Of a stretch of 64,000 nt of DNA, positions 1 through 12,549 are shown one piece after another. Every line of letters starts with the position of its first letter. The stretch's first letter is position 1. The DNA comes from Gari tellinella (lineage: Eukaryota; Mollusca; Bivalvia; Cardiida; Psammobiidae). The position numbers and the translations under genes were made by a program. The notes below the pieces were generated by a model. It was given only the letters and a program-made list of their open reading frames with translations. It was not told where the DNA came from and ran no database searches. Where the stretch lies: positions 38,498,356 through 38,562,355 of the forward strand of contig OV277870.1 of the NCBI GenBank assembly GCA_922989275.2. Direction: 5' to 3'.

Positions 1-1040
1 TCGCACCTGACCTCTCTCGGTAACAATAAGATTGTGGCACAGTGTTTGTGCCAAGTTTGCAGGGTTGTTTTAGTATGTGTTGATCCTGATCTACCATCAG
101 ATACAATTTTTCGGCCTGTTTACCAAACGAAATAAAAGGCATGTGAAGGGGGTAAAAATAACTTGATTTCTTCAATATTTTTTTTTCATTTCTTCTATAA
201 GGAGATGAGATTATTGTTACATCTAAAAATAATTAAGAACTAAAAATATAAAATTTATATTTATTGGCATGTTTAGAATATACATATTTACAGAATAATA
301 CTCAAATGATAGATCTGCGTAACACAAGAAGACCAATGTAGAGCTCTACGCAATTCACTACCTTTGCTTTGTTTAGAGATCAAGCGCCATCAGTTATTGA
401 TCTAGCGAAAGGTGTGATATTCAGGTACATAAACCTATAATTACTATAATTTACCTTTTTACCGAAACGTCCAGACTTTCACTATATAAAATCAATTTAC
501 CGAACTGGTCATTTACCGAAACGTCCGTCACCCCTCACGCTCACTCACGCCGGGGGTATGACATTAGCTCTGCTGTTCTACGAACAGGCGAGCTAAAAAT
601 GCATTATGTCACATACGTGGGAGCACAGCGCCTGCATATTAGTACATAAGAGGTGTGAAAAATAAAACTTGGTAGTGAAAACACCAGCCCCGAAAGCCAC
701 AAGGTAGCGAACATGCTAGGGTTGCGAAAATCCAGGTACTAAAGCGAAACGTCCTGAAATCCAAATATGGCGCGTAAAACCCAACTCAGTCAATCAGTCT
801 TTTATGTGGTACGCTTTGACCAAAAATGGTACTTTTTATAACATTATTAACTGGTAAATTAGTGTACATAAATCACATTATATTAGTATAAAACATTGGC
901 CGAGTTGGACTAGGGCCGATTTGAACCCTGGCCGAATTGACACGTTACCTAAGCCAACATTGAGCAACAATGTTTGACGTCTATTTATCTGGAGTCTAAA
1001 TATCTGAATCAAATTAACACTTAGTTATGATTAGTTATAA
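1..1040. other. AT-rich non-coding DNA at left edge
   Basis: No open frame or splice-framed exon with family resemblance was found here. The stretch is AT-rich with short direct repeats such as 'ttaccgaaacgtcc' (about 460-530). Part may belong to the larger inverted-repeat element described for 1,160-5,310. Confidence 0.5.
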
Positions 1041-1159
1041 TTAAAACTCATCAAAATTGTCTATAAAATTAAAAGGCGATAAATATAACTTCAAATGTCC
1101 CGCACAAACCTTGAAATAACGTTTAACGCCGAATAAATCCAAATGATGAAGTGCCGGTT

Positions 1160-1275
1160 GGGTATAAAGGTTGATAGTCACAAGGCCGACCCAACCTAAG
1201 GCCGACCTTAATTTGTATAGTAGACCTATAGTCACAAGGCCGACCTTATCTTTATATAGCAATTTAGGTTTCACA
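1160..1275 (+). repeat. left arm of a ~4-kb inverted repeat pair
   Basis: The text here ('aaggccgaccttaatttg', 'tagtagacctatagtcac') recurs as its reverse complement at 5,195-5,310. The arms include short internal repeats of 'gtcacaaggccgacc'. The enclosed 4 kb holds no transposase that I can recognise, so this could be the ends of a non-autonomous DNA transposon or two independently inserted MITEs in opposite orientation. Confidence 0.6.
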
Positions 1276-2299
1276 CCTATTTTACAGGCGTGATGGCAAT
1301 TATCGATAGACGCATAATTATTGTTCATACCCAGATCATAATCGCTTTATATTTGATGCAAATGAGTGTCATTGCAGAATTTCATTACCGTATTTATGGG
1401 TAATTTACTTACTAAATACCTCAGACCCAGCTCATGGTCAGTTGTTGCTGTATATATAATTATATATAGGTCGTTCAGACCCAGATCATCATCGAAACAT
1501 CTCTTGATAACGTTATGTTTTGTATCTTTTACAGAGTGTACATTGTCTGAATTCAATGTGTAAACCGTGATTAGATTTTCTATAGGGAAAGAAAATAAAA
1601 CAGAATTCGACGTTTGTAAATTGATGCAATATATATTGCAGATAAAACATGCAAATAGTAACGACGTTTCAAAAACCATTAGCCATGGGAACTAAAAATG
1701 TCAACCAGTGACCAACAGTGCAGACCGTGAACACATTCAAGATTCAAAGTGTCTTTATTCACTAATGTAAACACACAGTGTTGTTTCATCAACATAATCA
1801 TAATTATACAATCACAGGTCCATATGCCAAGAGCATCGTTACAATCTCTATTTATAATATAAAAAATGTACAAATATTGCTGAAATCAATCAGAGGACTC
1901 TATAAGAAAATATTTTAAATTAAAATTGTTCATTTTATTCTACATCGATTTCTAATAGTTTCCTCTTATTTTATGACCTTCAACATAACACCATAAAATA
2001 TCGGTAACAGGTGGTTAAAATTGTTCTTGAACAGCTCCATATGATCTGAATCTGTACTATTTCCTGAAGCATCTTTTCTAAATTTGACCAACTCAAAATT
2101 ATCTGCTATGTAAAATGAACACTCTGAAAATAGAATAAAATAAAAACATGCATTTATATTTTCTTTTATATTTAGCTTCTTATGAGTAAGTAATTAATAA
2201 CTCGGCATATCATATACTGTCAGTCACATTTTTCTCATGGGCTCTTGAGAATAACATCCTTTTTAAAAGAAAAATATTATGGTGCTCATTATCTGGATC

Positions 2300-3070
2300 T
2301 GAACTATTATTACTAATAATAGCCAGGCCCGGATCAAGAAATTTCTGAGTGGGGGGGGGCACACTTGGGGAGGGTATGGGAGGGGTGGAACCCCTCCCAT
2401 AAGGGGGGTCCCCCGGAAAATTTTTGAAATTAACATCAAAATGGTGCATGCTGAGGGCATTCTAGAATGATGTAAACATCCCTATGAAACACCAAAAAAA
2501 AGTGGTTTCATAAGTCAGAAAGAAGATTTAAACGTAAACTTGAGAAGAAGAAAAATCGATTCTCAGACAACTATAATTTAGGGTCGGACATTTTTTTAAT
2601 TAACCCCCAAAAGATACATTCTGGGGGCATTCTAAGAAAAAAGTTTACATCAATAGAATTATGTAAATATCCAAACACCACAAAAGTGGTATTATAAGAC
2701 AGAAAGAAGTTACAATCGTCATAAAGAGGGGAAAAAACCCGGAACTTTTTTTAAATTAACATTAAAATGGTGCATTCTGGTGGCATTTGAGAACAATCTT
2801 CTAAGAAAGTTTACTTTAAAAGAATGATATAAATATCCTTTATGATATTCCAAAAATGGTGTCATAAGACAGAAAGAAGATGCATGCAATTTTTTAACGA
2901 TACTTGACAAAACCAGAACTGCAAACAGTTCATAATACAACGAAATGTTTTGAAATTAACAATAAAATGGTGCATTCTGGTGGCATTCTGAGAATATTCT
3001 CAGAAGAAAGTTTACTTCAAGTGAATGATGTAAATATCCTTTATGAAACCCCAAAAGTGGTTCAGAGATA
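2300..3070. repeat. imperfect tandem repeats (~110-200 bp spacing)
   Basis: Four diverged copies of a unit containing 'aaaatggtgcattctg', 'gtaaatatcc' and 'gtggtttcataag' lie at about 2,423-2,530, 2,599-2,710, 2,750-2,880 and 2,950-3,065. A G-run precedes them at about 2,349-2,358. The open frames across this part are shadows of the repeat. Confidence 0.55.
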
Positions 3071-3269
3071 ATGATACTACATGTTTAATATTCATAGTAT
3101 AAACTGTCCCTGTCAATGGGCATAGCTCATGGGGAAGTTAATAAAATTGCGACAACATGTACACTCAATGCGCAGTTCATCGGCCCTTGATGTACTCGAT
3201 TATACTAAAATATATGTTGTATTCCAATATTGTTTACACATTGGGATGGGTTTCGATTAAGCTTTTTAA

Positions 3270-3360
3270 CTTCGATTTTGGGTGAAACTCAAAGGTATAC
3301 CTATCAGGCTTCATTACAACAGGTGAGCGGTATCAATGCCTTCAATGCCCTCTTATTTAT
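3270..3360. repeat. 3' end fragment of 'aggtgagc...ccctctt' mollusc repeat
   Basis: The segment 'caggcttcattacaacaggt' followed by 'gagcggtatc' and 'gccctctta' matches the right end of the longer elements at 14,093-15,492 and 37,811-39,755. The remaining sequence to about 5,190 has hairpin repeats (3,888-3,955) and homopolymers but no gene. Confidence 0.5.
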
Positions 3361-4872
3361 GATTAAACTCAATGTTCTACTTTTACAATATATCACAAAA
3401 TGACATAGTGCACATTGAAACTAACTCTCCCCACAAACATTACATTGACAATTCCAATTAAGACTCGTCCACGTTTTACTTTATTTAAGGTTGTTTTATA
3501 CAATTTATTACAAAACGTCAACAATGCAGAACCTGAGCGTTTATGAGCCCTCTGACCTGGATATTCGCTGTTTGTACAGAACAAGTTTTCCAGTCACTAC
3601 TTAACTTTTAACATATTCAATTTATTACAAAATTACACACAGTGCAGGCCCCAGAAGCTCTTTATGCACTGTTTCAGTGCAGATCGGGATAAGAGGGTTC
3701 ATTTACAAACCCTCTGGTCTGGGTCAGCATTGCTCGTACAGGACAAGAGTTCTGGTCACTAGTACACTGCAGTTTACTTACAGTTAATTCAAACTTAAAT
3801 CATTCTCCCTTAACCCTTTGAAACCTAGTCCCGCATTTAGGCGTCCTTTTCAAACAGTATACATGTGAAAAGTGCACTTGTCCTATGCAAACAGTGAACA
3901 CCAAGATCAGAGGGCTCCGTAAGGAGCCCTCTGATTTGGGTCTTTACTGTTTGTCATATCGCAAAACATTGACAAAAGCAACCCTTAAAGGTCAGAAATG
4001 GACTATACTTAAATGGAAACTGGGATTGTCCATTTGAAGTCGCAGTTTTGGAATGAATCTATTCTTCCCAACTTGCTTTTCATGGTGACAGTAACAGTGC
4101 GTGATCTGTATTTTTCCTTATAAGAACTTAACCAGACTTTCATTTCCATAGTAACCAAACTCCTGCTGCCAGAGTCTAATAGGGAACATGATGCACCTGT
4201 TAACTGTGATCCGAATCACTAAAACGCTTATTAGGTTGAAATAGCTGTAAAACAAAGCGCTTAGAAAACATGATTAAACCAGTGTAAGGGTGTATTGTTC
4301 CCACTACCAAACATGTGCCCCAGGGCTATAATGTTATCTAAATAAAGAAGGCACCCGCAGTGTCAAGACAGTAAAATGTAGGGGCCAAATAAGGGGCACA
4401 CGCCAATACAGTAGAACCGTAGAGCTTAGTGGTGTCTCAGAAGTTAATAAGAGTAAGTTAAACAAGAAATATCTTTAAAAAAAGATATTCCGTCGCAGGT
4501 TAAAGTTTTTTGTGGGATACAGTATTCACTCAAGTGTATACACTGATTCTGGCTAACATCTTTCGTAAACAGACTTTCCCACAAGCTAAATTTAGAGCTT
4601 ATCCACGCTAAATTTAGAAATGATGACATAGTAACGCAGCAATAATTTAGACTGCATCTCATTGTTTTGCCAGGTTTACACTCGCAAGATAGATGTGAAA
4701 AAATAACAGAACGCCAGTCTAGGCCATTTTGGCATATTGGCCGATAAGAGTACTGCATTTCAAGCACGTGGTCATTGACCAGGATTTCTGATCATTCCTG
4801 ATTGGTTAAATTGTTTCATACAGTAGCGGTCAAATTGGGTCAATAGACAAAACAGACCCGTCTGCGATGGGG

Positions 4873-4940
4873 AAAAAAAAAAAAAAGTCCGCTCAGCTGG
4901 GGGGGGGGGGGGGGGGGGGCGGCACGTGCCCCCTGTGCCC
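4873..4940. repeat. poly-A followed by a ~21-base poly-G tract
   Basis: A run of A (from 4,873) is followed by an unbroken run of about 21 G ending near 4,919, then 'cggcacgtgccccctgtg'. Such G-runs can form quadruplexes and are prone to length error in assembly. No gene lies across it. Confidence 0.8.
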
Positions 4941-5194
4941 CCCGGTAAATCCGGGACTGATTACGCTTTTTTCGACAATTGCCGACTCGTGTCGGTTATA
5001 TAAAAACATAAATGTTTATTTATAAACAATTAGATACATGTCTATTTTTAAAGTAGGCCTACATGCTTTTTTAATAAAAAATATTTATGTTATAAGGATC
5101 TGGATCTAAACTATTATTTGGGTCTTTGCAACAATTGCCGGCTCGTGTGTGTTATATACAATCTACCATCAAATACATGCCGGTAAAAGAGGTG

Positions 5195-5310
5195 TAAAAA
5201 CCTAATTGCTATATAAACCATAAGGTCGGCCTTGTGACTATAGGTCTACTATACAAATTAAGGTCGGCCTTAGGTAGGGTCGGCCTTGTGACTGTAAATC
5301 GGTATAAAAC
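5195..5310 (-). repeat. right arm of the ~4-kb inverted repeat pair
   Basis: Reverse complement of 1,160-1,275, with 'ataaggtcggccttgtgact' and 'taggtctactatacaaatta' clearly visible. It ends about 430 bases upstream of the host vWA gene. Confidence 0.6.
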
Positions 5311-5743
5311 CCCAGACAAGGGATGGGAACCAGCTTTTGTAAACAAATATCCATCATTTCCGGATAAAATTTGTATCGTTAGACTCTAAACAGTAAACAC
5401 TAGCCGATGAAAATTTCTTCCAATAATGATTGCACTAAGTGTCAATCACATCGCCATTAGCTGATTCTCGTTTAAGAATTTTAGTTTCGCTCGAATACGT
5501 AGACAGTTTTATTCCGAAATGCTTAATTAAGCAATGAGTTAATGCTGGAATGCTGACGTGTTGTTCAAGAAAAAGTCTGACGAAGTTTTCCGGTGCATGA
5601 CACATAACTAACACTAAACTTGAGATTGGAACATTTTTATTCTGCATGTAGAACTACAACTAACAGTGGAGTGACACTGTCAAATTGTTATTCAGAGATA
5701 CTGGTTAAAAAGTAACAGAAAAAAGACTAACGTTAACTAAATA

Positions 5744-8700
5744 ATGGAGCCAATTAGTTTGGTCATATTTGGTATCATTCTCGTGGTGATTTACATGATA
5801 TGGGGGAAATCAGACAACACAGGAGCACAAGGAAGATCCACGAAAGGTAATGATGGTAGTTCCAGCAGGCTATACCCTGACCTGTCCAAGTTACAAAACA
5901 ATTCCTTATTCAGGATGTATAACAAGGGAGGTAAGTGATGTTGCATCTTTCATTTGTAATAACACAGGGCTCCAGATAAGAGGTAGTAAAATGAACACTG
6001 CAAACATTTTCTCACGCATTATACAATCAAACCCGATGATGTGGCTACTCATAAGAATCGTCTCAAATAGTTAAGTGACACCATGGGGTTTAATATAGAA
6101 AATAAAGAATTTATTCCCCTTGTCTGGAGCCCTGATAATACCAGATAAGACACAGCATTATTCACTGGCAGAACCACAAATGTTATGGTTGAAGGGTTAC
6201 TTAGATTTAATGCAGCTAAATGCAAGTGCATCCATTATGGAAAGGGTAGCAACGACTGTGTATATACTATGTGTGGACAGGATATAGAGAATGTTTCTAC
6301 AGAGAAAGACCTTGGAGTAACTTTCGATCAAGAACTTCGTTTTACTTTCGATCAAGAACTTCGTTTTAACGTATATATTCAACAGAAAGTTAAGAAGGCC
6401 AACCAGATCTTGGGAATGATTCGCAACACTTTCCATTGCCTCGACAAAGAAGTTTTTCTTCCTCTGTATAAAAGTCTTATTCGTCCGCACCTGGAATACG
6501 CATCAGTAGTATGGAAACCTAGCCTTAAAAAAGACATAATAGCTATCGAGAACGTTCAGCGTAGGGCCACTAAATTAGTTACTGGATTGAAAGAATATTC
6601 CTATGAAGATAGATTAAAGACTCTAGGTCTTCCTACTTTATACTACCGGAGAGACAGAGCCGACATGTTGCAGCTTTTTAAAGTAATGCATGGATTTGAC
6701 ATAATAAATAGTAAACACATTGTTCTGGCCAAGTCAAGTGTTACAAGAGGTCATAGTTTGAAATTAAATAAACCTAGAGTGCTGACCAGATATGGGACAC
6801 AAAGATTTTCCACTAGGATCGTCAACCAATGGAACTGTTTATCAGAGAAAGCAGTCACAGCTCAAAGTGTAAATAATTTTAAAAGTGCATTAAATGAAGC
6901 CTGGAAAGGCAGATACTCTAAATTCAAAGTGAAATAGCCATCACCACGCAAAAAAGAAGATTTTCAATTGGGTCAAGATGAGCATATTGCTCAAAAAGAC
7001 TATCAACGACAAGGCAAGTTACAAAGCAAGTTACCAAGATACAGAACAGAACAGAACATGGCCAATGCGTACCACTGAAAAAGCTTACCATTTGGGGTTG
7101 AAGCGAGTTGAATATATTAACCCATTACCCCATAGCCGGTTCTTGTATTGAAGACAGGTGACTACTTAAGGCAGGTTGAAAATAAAGCAGAATGTGCCTT
7201 AAGGCGTATTCTGCTTTATTTTCAGCCTGCTTTAAGATACCATTTGCTTGAATATACATGTAGAAAACATTTCATATGATAAGCGTTCATTACTGCATAA
7301 ATTTGAACTATTTTTTTCAGTGGAAGAATAAATTCAAGCCATAAAAAGGCATATTATGGTGTAATGGGTTAAGCTAGTGTTATTCTATTATACCCCCGTA
7401 TGATGGTGTTAAAAAATAGTGCCAAATTTCAAAAAAGTTCTGTTGAGGCATGCCAGAGTAAAGCTCAGGATTGAATTTCATATTAAAATTACTAAAAGGG
7501 AGATAATTCAATAATGAAATGACAAATCAAAACAGTATTTGCAGGTGTGCACAACTTAAGATGGTGATCAACAATACTGCATGATTAATAAAAAGTTCCA
7601 ATAAAGGATGGCAGAGTAAGCGCCAGACAAAATTTATGTATTAAAATCATGAAAAGGCGACATAATTCAAGAACCAAATGGGAAATCAAAACCACAATCA
7701 CAGGTGCCAAACTTCATGTGGTGATCAACAGTACTGCATAATTTAAAAAAGTTATGTCAATGGACAGCTGAGTAAAGCTGCAGACAAAATTCCATCCACA
7801 GACAGACGAACGGAGTGATTCAGGGCTGCCATAAGTTGATCATAAATTTAAAAAATCACAAGATTTCAAATTTTCAAGATTTTTCAGACGCAATTTTACT
7901 AATGGCACCTTTACCCCATAGTCTGTTTCCTGTTTTGAAGACACATGACTGCTTAAAACAGGTTGAAAGTAAAGCCTGTTTTAAGCTACAATCTTTATAA
8001 ATGACCTTAAGTGATAGTTCTAGTTTCAAAAAGGTCTTGAGTGATCATTGATGATAATATATTGGTTTATAGTTTTGATACAACTTTTTTTAATATCAAT
8101 ATATCATAGACAATTTTATCCTTAAATAGTAGTTCTAGATGGAATCAACATCAATTACATGAAATGGTAAAGTTTTGATAGAATAGTCAACGTGTATATG
8201 CAAAAATCAGTATAAATCAGAATACTCAAAATACAGTAAAGCCTCTCTATTATAATTATGACCACCAAAATGAAGGCTAATTGATCATATAGAAGACAGG
8301 TGACAGATTAAAGCAAGGTTACAGTAAAACAGAAAGCTTAGTTCTTACCTAGGAGTATGTAAGTACTTCATCATCATCATCTGTATTTAGATTAACATGC
8401 AGGAGCAGGAGCGTTGTCCACATCGGTGGCCCCCCTTCCAGGTAGCTTGCTAACTGCACGCATAGCAGATCTCGCATTGGATCTCCATGCTATCACAAGG
8501 GTCGACTTCAGAGAGTTTCCACTCTCGTCTGTCTCTTGTAGTTACTCTGAAGTTTTACTGTCACCTTGCTTTAAGCAGTCACCTGTCATAAACACTTGAT
8601 ACACATAATTAACACAATATTGTGGTTTTACTGTGACAAATATTAGAAAGATTTTGTTTTATTTCACAGCCGGTATGCATGCAGATGCTATATTGGACAA

Positions 8701-11700
8701 ATTCAAAACGTTAGATGAAGTGACAGATGCAGTAAGACAGGCAGGCCTAGAGTCATGTGGACTAATATTTGGTAGGTGAAAAGTTGAATTAGTTAACCCT
8801 TGCTCAGGAGCATTTTTTCCATGTTTTAGCTTAATGATTTTCTTCCAGCAGTGTCTTTTAAGCACATTAATCGATTCCTTAATTTTTTAAACCCTAGTCA
8901 TGCATATATACGTAATTTGCAAACAGTGTACCTGTGAGGAGTACACATGTGGTATGCAAACAGTTTTGATCCTGATCAGAGGGCTCCTGAAGGACTAGAC
9001 TAAATTGAAAACTAGAATTGTCCATTTGAGGTTTCAGGGAGGAAAGTGTTAAAGAGATGCATAATGCCGCATTCCTTTTGCATGCTTTGACTATGCCCTG
9101 TTGAAGGACACAGAGAGATTTTCATGTATCCTGGCAGGTGGATGCTTAAAGCAGGCTGAAATGCTGTAAAACAGCATCATCTATTGATCCAAATAAGCAC
9201 CTTAGGACTTTTATTTATGCAATATCATATTGGTATAGGAGATTCACACTGATAATTTGGAGGAAAAGATTACATGGTAGGGCTAAATTATGTCTAACAT
9301 GTCTTTAAGTTAGCCTAGTTCATTTTTGACTATTTAGGGTTAATGTTTACAATGTATGTCAAAATGACAAATGTTTGCATAGGACAAGTGTCCTCCTTAC
9401 AGTAACAGTAACAGGTATGCTGTTTGTAAATGAGGCATATATGTGTGACTAGGGTTCAAAGAGTTAAAGCAAGGTGACAGTAAAAGAGAAAGCTCTTAAA
9501 GGAGCTTTCTGTTTTACTGTCACCTTGCTTTGAGCAGTCACATGTCTTAAACATCTAATAAGTAATAACTAACACAATTTAGTGGTCGTAATAGAGAGGT
9601 TGTACTGTATTTTCCTGTTGTAGGAATTGACTTCACTGCTAGCAATATCCATCAAGGTATCAAGACTCACGGTGGCCGAAGTCTTCACCATCTAGACCCC
9701 AGCAACCCAAACCCATACCAAAAAGTAAGTTTGCCCATTGATAGCTTGTTTTTATCACATGACTTTCCTAGTTATCTATTTCATGATTCAACATGTTAAA
9801 CCCTAGTGGCAAGATTATTTATTCTTTACAAAACAGGGTTACCTGTAAAGAGTCCATTTGTATATTTGTTCAATGCTTTCAGTGTAGACCCGGTTTCCCT
9901 CTGATAATTGTCTGAACTGTATGTTATTTGGCAATATATTGGTAAATGATTACTAAAGGAGCTTTGGGGTTTACTTTCATCATGCTTTTAGCAACAACTT
10001 GTCTTAACCCATTACCCCATAGCCTGTTTGTAGCATTGAAGAAAGGTGACCACTTAAAGCATTACTTGCATCCTGCTTTAAGCTATAATTTGCTAGAATA
10101 CAGAAAATATGTTTTTATGTAACATATTCCTGACTGTTTAAAGTGGAACTGTTTTCTTCAGTGGAGGTTTAATTAAAGGGGTAAAAAGTCATATTTATGG
10201 GGTAATGGGTTATGGGTTAAGCATTGATCAAGAAAGAGGTAAAGTGTTACAGACTTGCGACTTTATAGTAAAATTTGTGACTATTCATTGTAAAAACAAA
10301 GGGTATGGGATAATAGGTTAGAGACTGCAATACTGTTGTTTTACCATACTTCAGCTCTATAATATTGGTACTATTTCAGGTTGTGTCTATTTTGGGAGAG
10401 ACATTGGAATCATTCGATGATGATGGACTCATTCCTGCCTTTGGATTTGGTGACATTACCACCAGGGATTTCGGAGCATTTCCTTTCCTATCTCAGGTAA
10501 AGGGGCATAACTGCAAATTGTCCAAAAATGTGTATGGTTGCCATTCTCTATAAAAATCAATTAGTGTACCTGCTTAATGCTCCTACCAAGTTTAAAGTTT
10601 ACTTTTTTATTTACTTAACCCATTACTCCATAGCCTGTTTTCTAGTTTTGAAGACATGTGACCACTTAAAGCAGGCTGAAAGTAAAGCAGAGTGTGCCTT
10701 AAGGCACATTCTGCTTTACTTTCAGCCTGCTTTAAGCTACCATCTGCTAGGATATAGAAAATATTAGTTGTTTTTTGTATTCATGTCTATAATAAAGTGA
10801 AAATATTTTCTTTAGTGGAGGAATAAATAAAGGCATAAAAAGTCATATTTATGTGATAGTGGGCTAATAAGTTAATTTATATTGATTGCGGAACAAACTA
10901 TAAAAACAAATCACTCTTAGTGGCATAGATGGTCATTTCCACTTGGAGAAAACCAGTGTCCATACTAGCAACTACATGTAATTGAATCAGGACTGCATTT
11001 GTGAGAAATGGGTGTGTATCCTGACATCGACATTAACCCATTTGTACCCACACTCCCATACAAGGGACATAGGCAAACAGTGTAAACTCTGATCAGAAGC
11101 TGTCTTATGTGGCATCTGATCAGAGACAACACTGTTCGCTGATAGAAATTTCAATATAAAACAAAACGAAAAAGAAAATTTAGACCAGGCACCATATAGA
11201 TAAAAAATGGACAATTTCAATAATATCAGCTTGGAAGAATCCACTGGACACAAAAGGGTTAAGCAGTAACAAGTATTTGAATATGATTATCACCAGGCCT
11301 TTTAAGCTCACCTGATACACAGGCTCAAGGGTGAAACCCTAGTACACAGAGCTTAGATATTTGGCACATAGTATCATCTACAGGTCATCTCAAATTAGTG
11401 CTCAAGTTATGCCCCTTGGGTAAATAATGACCCCGCCCCAGGACTTAATAATTCTCTCTATTTTGTCAGTTATTCTCAAGTGAGCAAAGTATGGCCTCTT
11501 GTGTTTATTACACAAGGTAAACATGTATGTATTTTATTCAATTGTTTGTCTTACTATGCAGGGCTATTGTCAGGGGTTCCATGGTGTACTGGAGGCCTAC
11601 AACACTATAGCAGCTCAGGTCAGACTCAGTGGTCCAACCAGTTTTGCCCCGATCATCCATAAAGCCATTGACATCGTGAGAAAGGAAAATTCAGTAAGAC

Positions 11701-12549
11701 CTATGGTTGTAGTTTTAACCCTTAAATGCCTTGGCTGATTACCTCATAGCCTGTTTCTAGATTTGAAAACAAGTGACCACTTATAGTGCATGACTGTATA
11801 AAATGAACCCATTTTCTTTATTACCATAAATCTTTTCCTTTTAGTGATTAAGTTGTCTTGATTGAGATGACACCTGCCTTAAATACCGGTATGTTTGATA
11901 TAGGATATTGGCACTTTGGGTTATGGCCTAAAAAATTATCAAATTACCATACAGTTGAACTTCGATATCTCGAACTCGGTTAAGTCGAACATACCCATAT
12001 TTCAAAGTTAAAACGTGGCTTAGCCACGTTTTAACTTTGAAATACGGGTATGTTCGACTAAACCAAGCAAGAATTAATGCAATCCATGTATCTACAAATC
12101 GGATAGTTCGAATTAAGTGGGTTCGAGATATCGAAGTTCGACTGTATTTATCAGAGCGTACATGTTTCACACTTTACAGAATTATGACAGCATTCTTGGA
12201 TATACATGTAAGTTTATTTGAATTCTTAACTGTTTTTCAGTACCATATTCTAGTGATAGTGGCAGATGGCCAAGTATCCTCAGAGAGAGCGACCAAACAA
12301 GCTATAGTAGAGGCCTCTAACTGGCCCCTGTCTATTATACTGGTGGGCGTCGGCGACGGCCCCTGGGACATGATGGAGGAGTTTGATGACAGCTTACCAC
12401 AAAGAAAATTTGACAATTTCCAGTTTGTAGACTATCATAAAATCATGACGACAGCGAGGAATCCTATTGCCGCCTTTGCTTTGTGTGCTTTGATGGAAAT
12501 TCCTGACCAGTTTAAAAAAATCAAACAGCTGGGTTTGCCAAATATATGA
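5744..12549 (+). CDS. copine/RGLG-family vWA protein with N-terminal membrane anchor, six exons
   Basis: Exons read at 5744-5930, 8670-8771, 9624-9724, 10380-10496, 11562-11693 and 12241-12549. All junctions are GT-AG, the phases agree, and they give 315 residues ending in TGA. Exon 1 encodes a short N-terminus with a hydrophobic segment (about residues 5-20, '[17 protein letters not shown]') and a polar linker. Exons 2-6 encode the whole copine-type von Willebrand A domain: 'GIDFTASN' fits the metal-binding D-x-[ST]-x-S site, and '[11 protein letters not shown]', 'LSGPTSFAP', '[10 protein letters not shown]' and '[16 protein letters not shown]' are family landmarks. The match is closer to RGLG-type vWA proteins than to classical copines: no C2 domains are seen, and no C-terminal RING follows the vWA. 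Function is inferred only as Ca/Mg-dependent protein binding, perhaps linked to ubiquitylation. Introns are full of MITEs. Confidence 0.88.
5966..6133. repeat. MITE with 'gggctccagataag' ends, intron 1
   Basis: Left end 'agggctccagataagagg' and right end 'cttgtctggagccct' are inverted, enclosing about 170 bp with 'agaatcgtctcaaat'. Copies of the same family form 13,084-13,738, and relics lie near 40,430-40,500 and 50,420-50,450. Confidence 0.6.
6185..6937 (+). pseudogene. CR1/L2-like LINE fragment: C-terminal part of reverse transcriptase ORF
   Basis: The 250-residue frame carries the tail of a non-LTR reverse transcriptase: '[11 protein letters not shown]', '[18 protein letters not shown]', '[13 protein letters not shown]' and '[14 protein letters not shown]'. 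The catalytic palm with the YADD box is absent, so this is a 5'-truncated copy. An eight-residue block (FDQELRF plus T) is duplicated in tandem at about 6,325-6,370. It lies in sense orientation in intron 1 of the vWA gene. It is a dead retrotransposon copy, not a host gene. Confidence 0.85.
7118..7372. mobile_element. MITE family A copy (ends 'ttaacccattacccca')
   Basis: The ends 'ttaacccattaccccata' and 'ggtgtaatgggttaa' are inverted. The centre is a long palindrome around 'cttaaggcaggttgaaaa' and its complement 'ttttcagcctgctttaag'. Other copies are at 10004-10220, 10615-10870, 16095-16340, 34764-35015, 62926-63133 and about 63475-63692. Partial or decayed copies are near 7899-7995, 11735-11850, 39788-39870, 40773-40860, 50053-50160, 50233-50370 and 58780-58850. 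Confidence 0.8.
8231..8636. mobile_element. MITE family B copy, interrupted
   Basis: The ends resemble 'acagtaaaacctctctatta' in inverted orientation, and the inner palindrome is 'gtgacagtaaaacagaaagc'. Here the two palindrome arms are parted by about 210 bp (8342-8555) of unrelated sequence. A cleaner copy is at about 9473-9610 and another at 16729-16860. It sits directly before exon 2 of the vWA gene. Confidence 0.6.
8890..9055. repeat. palindromic repeat family C copy
   Basis: Family C is marked by 'aaacagtgtagacccagatc' and a hairpin of the 'cagagggctcc/ggagccctctg' or 'cagacgccg/cggcgtctg' type, flanked by 'ttaaaccctagt'. Well-formed hairpins are at 3888-3955, 36905-36961, 41044-41100, 43979-44226, 44395-44465, 49262-49332 and 52440-52515. 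Decayed copies are near 12660-12850, 37440, 38285-38345, 55140-55345 and 63245-63465; the 11033-11263 copy lies in intron 4 of the vWA gene. Confidence 0.6.
10004..10220. mobile_element. MITE family A copy in intron 3 of the vWA gene
   Basis: Starts 'ttaacccattaccccatagc' and ends 'tatggggtaatgggtta'. The central palindrome is partly decayed compared with the copy at 10615-10870. Confidence 0.75.
10615..10870. mobile_element. MITE family A copy in intron 4 of the vWA gene
   Basis: The central hairpin is close to perfect: 'gcaggctgaaagtaaagcag' pairs with 'ctgctttactttcagcctgc' across a 'gtgccttaaggcac' tip (about 10671-10734). The right end has decayed to 'tatgtgatagtgggctaa'. Confidence 0.8.
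11300..11515. repeat. short 'agctcacctga...aggtgagc' type repeat
   Basis: Begins 'aagctcacctgatacacagg' and ends 'tattctcaagtgagcaaag', with the inner text 'catctacaggtc' and 'tatgccccttgggtaaa' shared with 39,060-39,740. It is a short relative of the long element at 37,811-39,755, here in intron 4. Confidence 0.55.
11951..12146. mobile_element. palindromic MITE family D copy in intron 5
   Basis: Outer arms 'acagttgaacttcgatatct' and 'agatatcgaagttcgactgt' are inverted. The centre 'ttcaaagttaaaacgtggct' pairs with 'agccacgttttaactttgaa'. A related copy at about 42,995-43,515 is split by a nested element, and another (63,850-64,000) is cut by the end of the window. It lies just ahead of the last vWA exon. 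Confidence 0.75.

Noticed and set aside
5435..5647. 70-codon minus-strand frame divergent from the vWA gene
   Set aside because: The protein-like composition is tempting, but there is no recognised family and no clear splice donor; evidence is too thin to call.
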